A DNA stretch of 44,853 nt, taken from positions 1 to 44,853 of the forward strand of contig DVFQ01000071.1 in assembly GCA_018713185.1 (NCBI GenBank). The letters are read 5' to 3'. This document shows, piece by piece, positions 41,440 to 44,853 of the stretch; the first letter of the stretch is position 1, and the number at the start of each line of letters is the position of its first letter. The stretch is from Candidatus Copromonas avistercoris (nom. illeg.) (GTDB lineage: Bacteria > Bacillota > Clostridia > Lachnospirales > Lachnospiraceae). A program made the translations under genes and the position numbers. Under the pieces are notes generated by a model. It had not been told where the DNA came from and ran no database searches. It worked only from the letters and a program-made list of their open reading frames with translations.

Positions 41440-42759
41440 ATGGGAAGAAAAGAACGAAGGATTCAAAAGAAATTTGAGAAAAACCCAATCAGGGAACTGA
41501 ATAAGGTCCAGAACAGATTTTACAGCCAGCTCTTCTGGAAGTTTTCCCAGACAGAGGATCCCCGGCATCCAAGCTATATTACTTATACCAACCGTATGAT
41601 GCTCGGAACATTATACTATAAGGGGATCGCAGGGATAGACAGCATGCAGGAAATGACTGAAAAGTTTAATGATGAGGCGGTTTCTAAAAATCTGTCTGTA
41701 TTTATGGGTGAAACGGCAAAGGAGTATGTTCCCCACCATGTGACAGAGAATGCATATCTGGAGAGACTGGATCCAAAGGAGCTGGAAGAGATCAAGCAGG
41801 ATCTGGTGTATCATTTAATCCGAAAGCGATGCTTTGAGGACGCAAGGTATAAGAAGAAATGGCTGGTCATTGTAGACGGAACGCAGCTTTACTGCGGCCG
41901 GAGAAAGCTCAATGAGCACTGTTTGGAACGGTGCAGCAATAAAGGGACGGATAAAGAGAACACACTGTATCACCGGGATGTGCTGGAGGCGAAAATCTAT
42001 TTTGGTGAAAAGCTGGTAGCCAGCATAGGAAGTGAATTCATCGAAAATAACGGAGAAGACCGGAAACGTCAGGAAGGCATGAATGCAGAAGAGATCAAGC
42101 AGGATTGTGAAACAAAAGCATTCTTTCGGCTGGCGGAGCGGATCAAGAAGAGATTTCCCCGGTTACCGATCCTGCTGCTGGCAGACAGTCTGTATGCATC
42201 GAAACAGGTCATGGAACTGTGCAGGGAATATAAGTGGGAATTTCTGATCCGCTATAAAAAGGGAAGTATCCCGAGCATAGCGGAAGAATACGAAAAGATA
42301 CCGGAAAAGGGAAAAACGGAGAAGGCAGAATTCGTAAATGAGATCGATTATGAGGGAAAACCCGTACACGTATTAAGGTATCGTGAAGAAAAGGAGGGAG
42401 AAATAACAGAATTCCAATGGCTTTGCAGTATAAAGATCAGCAAAGAAAATGCAGAAAAAATGGCGGAAGCAGGAAGGAAACGCTGGAAGATAGAGAACGA
42501 AGGGTTTAACCGCCAGAAGAACTGGCAGGGGGACATCACCCATGCATGCAGCTGGAATGACCAGTCACAGAAGAACCATTATCTGATGGAGCAGATCTCG
42601 GATTTTATGAAACAGCTGTATGAGTATTATTATCTGAAGAAAAACGGGATAGAAAAGAAACAAAAAAATATATCTTCTGATTTGTTAGCCAGCTTTGGAC
42701 GGCAACTAACAAAAGAAGATATATTTCCAGTTGATGAATATACACAGTCATGCAACTGA
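41440..42759 (+). CDS. IS4-superfamily DDE transposase
   Basis: A 439-residue transposase. The catalytic carboxylates are probably Asp in LVIVDGTQLYCG, Asp in LLLADSLYAS and Glu in RKRWKIENEGFNRQK; the last has the R-x3-E spacing of the IS4 superfamily. The N-terminus is basic (MGRKERRIQKKFEK). The gene looks intact, without frameshift, so the element may be active. Codon use is more A/T-rich than in adjacent genes, consistent with recent arrival. Confidence 0.85.
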   Translation: MGRKERRIQKKFEKNPIRELNKVQNRFYSQLFWKFSQTEDPRHPSYITYTNRMMLGTLYYKGIAGIDSMQEMTEKFNDEAVSKNLSVFMGETAKEYVPHHVTENAYLERLDPKELEEIKQDLVYHLIRKRCFEDARYKKKWLVIVDGTQLYCGRRKLNEHCLERCSNKGTDKENTLYHRDVLEAKIYFGEKLVASIGSEFIENNGEDRKRQEGMNAEEIKQDCETKAFFRLAERIKKRFPRLPILLLADSLYASKQVMELCREYKWEFLIRYKKGSIPSIAEEYEKIPEKGKTEKAEFVNEIDYEGKPVHVLRYREEKEGEITEFQWLCSIKISKENAEKMAEAGRKRWKIENEGFNRQKNWQGDITHACSWNDQSQKNHYLMEQISDFMKQLYEYYYLKKNGIEKKQKNISSDLLASFGRQLTKEDIFPVDEYTQSCN

Positions 42760-42809
42760 GATAAGTATAGCAAAGGAAGTGATGCCTGCCAAGAGGGAAA
42801 AGAACAGAA

Positions 42810-42861
42810 TTATCCACAAAAAGAAAGTATGGTAATAGGTGCGCTTATGGAATGTGGATAA
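42810..42861. repeat. Two convergent perfect DnaA-box sequences
   Basis: TTATCCACA (42810-42818) and its inverse TGTGGATAA (42853-42861) lie in the noncoding 3' part of the insertion sequence. Both match the consensus DnaA box exactly. They could equally form the stem of a long hairpin. Confidence 0.6.
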
Positions 42862-42934
42862 AAGGGGCGAAAAAAAATAAAATGGGGATAACATAATTTC
42901 TCAAGGAATTTTTGCTTTATGGCAGGCAGACATT

Positions 42935-42953
42935 TTTTTACCGTTCAAAACTG
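42935..42953 (-). repeat. IS right inverted repeat
   Basis: TTTTTACCGTTCAAAACTG, the inverse of the left end with two mismatches. It ends 17 bases before the guaA -35. Confidence 0.7.
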
Positions 42954-42970
42954 TATCATGCTGGTTTTTC

Positions 42971-42999
42971 TTGCAATGCCGGGAGTTATTGCGTATAAT
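42971..42999 (+). promoter_or_regulatory. Promoter of guaA
   Basis: TTGCAA (42971-42976), 17-base spacer, TATAAT (42994-42999). The untranslated leader is about 120 bases and includes a small hairpin GCCCGC-TTT-GCGGGC (43072-43086). No purine riboswitch was recognised. Confidence 0.8.
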
Positions 43000-43126
43000 G
43001 TAGGAGATATGAGAAGACCGGTGCAGAAAGCGGCTGGTTTTTGCAGGAGAAAAATGCAGACGGAAGTTCTGGCCCGCTTTGCGGGCAAGCAGAAAGTTTT
43101 GCAGTATGGTTTACAGGAGGAGTTTG

Positions 43127-44671
43127 ATGAATCAGGAAAAGATTGTTGTAATTGACTTTGGCGGACAGTACAATCAGCTGGTTGCCCGCCGTGTTCGTGA
43201 ATGCAATGTTTACTGCGAGATTTATTCATATAAGACGGATCTGGAACAGATCCGGGCAATGAAGCCCATGGGAATTATCCTTACGGGCGGCCCCAACAGC
43301 TGCTACGAGGAGGGAGCCGCTTCCTGCCGGAAAGAGCTGTTTGAAATGGGGATCCCGGTGCTGGGGCTTTGCTACGGCGCGCAGCTGATGATGCATGTTC
43401 TCGGCGGCCATGTCTGCAAGGCGCCGGTGCGTGAGTATGGGAAGATTGAAGTGACGGTGGATAAGACCAGCAAGCTGTTCGGGGATGTTTCGGAAAAGAC
43501 CATCTGCTGGATGAGCCATAATGACTATATCGAAAGGATCGCGCCTGGTTTCAGAACGGTGGCCCATACGGCGGACTGCCCGGTGGCCGCGGCTGAATGT
43601 GAGGAAAAGAAGCTGTATGCGATCCAGTTCCATCCGGAAGTTCTCCATACGCAGGAAGGCAGCAAAATGCTCCACAACTTTATTTATGAGGTATGCGGAT
43701 GCTCCGGAACCTGGAAAATGGACGCGTTTGTTGAAAACAGCGTAAAGGAGATCCGGGAGAAGGTAGGAAACGGCCGCGTTCTCTGCGCCCTGTCCGGCGG
43801 CGTGGATTCGTCGGTGGCGGCTGTTCTGCTCTCCAAAGCGGTGGGCGACCAGCTGACCTGTGTATTCGTGGATCATGGCCTTCTGCGTAAAAATGAAGGG
43901 GATGAGGTGGAAGAGGTATTTGGACCGAAAGGGCCGTATCGTCTGAACTTTGTCCGCGTCAATGCGCAGCAGAGATTTTATGATAAGTTAAAAGGCGTTG
44001 AGGAGCCGGAGCGCAAGCGGAAGATCATCGGCGAAGAGTTTATCCGTGTGTTCGAGGAAGAGGCGAAGAAGATCGGCGCTGTGGACTTCCTTGTTCAAGG
44101 AACGATTTATCCGGATGTGGTGGAGAGCGGCCTCGGCGGAGAGTCGGCTGTGATCAAGTCCCATCATAACGTGGGCGGACTTCCGGAGCATGTGGATTTT
44201 AAAGAGATCATCGAGCCGCTTCGGGATCTGTTTAAGGATGAAGTCCGTAAGGTGGGGCTTGAACTGGGAATCCCGGAAAAGCTGGTATTCCGTCAGCCGT
44301 TCCCGGGCCCGGGCCTTGGTATCCGGATCATCGGCGAGGTAACTGCGGAAAAGGTTCGGATCGTCCAGGACGCGGACGCCATTTATCGGGAGGAGATCGC
44401 CAATGCCGGTCTGGACCGCAGCATCGGACAGTATTTCGCGGCGCTTACCAATATGCGCTCTGTAGGCGTTATGGGCGATGAGCGGACCTATGACTATGCG
44501 GTGGCCCTCCGGGCGGTTAACACGATCGACTTTATGACCGCCGAGGCGGCAGAGATCCCGTGGGAGGTCCTTGGCCGCGCTGCGAACCGGATCGTCAACG
44601 AGGTGAAAAATGTAAACCGCGTGCTGTATGACTGCACGGGGAAACCGCCGGCGACGATTGAGTTCGAATGA
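43127..44671 (+). CDS. guaA: GMP synthase (glutamine-hydrolysing)
   Basis: Converts XMP to GMP with glutamine and ATP. The ORF track starts at 43079; ATG 43127 follows ACAGGAGG and gives [20 protein letters not shown], the usual N-terminus, for 514 residues. The class I amidotransferase domain (about 1-190) has the nucleophile Cys in [11 protein letters not shown] and His/Glu in IQFHPEV. The ATP-pyrophosphatase P-loop is [11 protein letters not shown]. The C-terminal dimerisation domain ends in [11 protein letters not shown]. It lies just downstream of an insertion sequence but keeps its own promoter. Confidence 0.97.
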   Translation: MNQEKIVVIDFGGQYNQLVARRVRECNVYCEIYSYKTDLEQIRAMKPMGIILTGGPNSCYEEGAASCRKELFEMGIPVLGLCYGAQLMMHVLGGHVCKAPVREYGKIEVTVDKTSKLFGDVSEKTICWMSHNDYIERIAPGFRTVAHTADCPVAAAECEEKKLYAIQFHPEVLHTQEGSKMLHNFIYEVCGCSGTWKMDAFVENSVKEIREKVGNGRVLCALSGGVDSSVAAVLLSKAVGDQLTCVFVDHGLLRKNEGDEVEEVFGPKGPYRLNFVRVNAQQRFYDKLKGVEEPERKRKIIGEEFIRVFEEEAKKIGAVDFLVQGTIYPDVVESGLGGESAVIKSHHNVGGLPEHVDFKEIIEPLRDLFKDEVRKVGLELGIPEKLVFRQPFPGPGLGIRIIGEVTAEKVRIVQDADAIYREEIANAGLDRSIGQYFAALTNMRSVGVMGDERTYDYAVALRAVNTIDFMTAEAAEIPWEVLGRAANRIVNEVKNVNRVLYDCTGKPPATIEFE

Positions 44672-44711
44672 TTTCAAGGGTCGAAAAAATCGCATAGTTA
44701 AGCGGTTTCTC

Positions 44712-44733
44712 GGCTTTTGAAATACCTCGTGGC
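44712..44733 (+). repeat. 11-bp direct repeat TGGCAACNNTT, possible integrase arm sites
   Basis: TGGCAACGATT-TGGCAACACTT occurs about 60 bases after guaA. Repeats of this type accompany attachment sites of tyrosine-integrase elements, and the 3' end of guaA is a known integration target. No integrase is inside the window. Confidence 0.35.
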
Positions 44734-44768
44734 AACGATTTGGCAACACTTTTTCATTATTCATAAAA

Positions 44769-44812
44769 AGAGAGCTAACTGATTTTGATTCGTCAGTTAG
44801 CTCTCTTTTTTA
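44769..44812 (+). terminator. Terminator downstream of guaA
   Basis: AGAGAGCTAACTGA and TCAGTTAGCTCTCT pair perfectly around TTTTGATTCG, followed by a T-run. Confidence 0.9.
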
Positions 44813-44853
44813 TTATAGTTACTGATTGTCGTAAAAATGATAATTTGAATTAT

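Larger units (their letters stand above)
41335..42953 (+). mobile_element. Insertion sequence with IS4-like DDE transposase
   Basis: The ends are imperfect inverted repeats: left CAGTTTTGACAGGTAAAAA (41335-41353); right, read inward from 42953, CAGTTTTGAACGGTAAAAA. 17 of 19 positions match. The element is about 1.62 kb, AT-richer than its surroundings, and carries one transposase. No target-site duplication could be recognised directly outside these ends. The family was not determined. Confidence 0.75.

Noticed and set aside
42971-43126. Purine riboswitch in the guaA leader
   Set aside because: The conserved purine-aptamer loop sequences are not present; only small hairpins are seen.

Overview
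The window looks like the chromosome of an anaerobic, GC-moderate Firmicute of class Clostridia, most likely family Lachnospiraceae. The support is an O2-sensitive [FeFe]-hydrogenase operon, a SCIFF ranthipeptide precursor with its radical-SAM maturase next to tgt and yajC, T-box leaders, TTGACA/TATAAT-type promoters with 17-bp spacers, strong AGGAGG ribosome binding sites, and a Na+-translocating decarboxylase beta subunit. No tRNA, rRNA or CRISPR array was seen.

Layout. 0-3.2 kb: an XerD-like recombinase, a GntR/UTRA regulator and a FrlB-like SIS sugar isomerase/deglycase. 3.5-7.1 kb: a two-gene operon pairing a GltD-like NADPH flavoprotein with an [FeFe]-hydrogenase. 7.3-11.5 kb: pth and mfd. 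11.6-15.8 kb (minus strand): a T-box-controlled operon of a lactate/malate-dehydrogenase-family enzyme and a TrpXYZ-type ABC importer. 15.9-20.7 kb: two M20 amidohydrolases around a gutted AlbA_2-type pseudogene and a tyrosine T-box-tyrS unit. 21-23.2 kb: a duplicated DUF1538 membrane protein with a tandem PII-like protein. 23.2-27.2 kb (minus): a MarR-controlled heterodimeric ABC exporter. 27.4-28.7 kb: a CNNM/CorC-type membrane protein. 28.7-30.3 kb: a yybP-ykoY-like riboswitch with a terminator, then an OadB/GcdB-like sodium pump subunit and a 39-residue membrane protein missing from the ORF track. 30.4-34.1 kb: a TIGR04086 membrane protein, SCIFF precursor, maturase, tgt and yajC. 34.1-37.2 kb: a CmpB-like membrane protein, a 0.9-kb gene-free interval holding two paralogous hairpin-rich elements, and a secreted, extremely acidic protein with choline-binding-type repeats. 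37.3-41.3 kb: mreB/mbl, recD2 and comFC. 41.3-43.0 kb: an insertion sequence with recognisable inverted ends. 43.1-44.7 kb: guaA.

How the parts work together. Much of the window is housekeeping. The accessory interest lies in regulation. Two T-boxes sense tRNA charging (one clearly tyrosine, one probably tryptophan). A putative Mn2+-type riboswitch sits before a sodium pump gene. Palindromic operators overlap the promoters of the GntR- and MarR-linked operons. Two copies of an unassigned structured element precede the acidic wall protein; their flanks are conserved while their stems differ in sequence but still pair, which is the best candidate for something undescribed. All assignments come from reading motifs by eye; no database search was possible.
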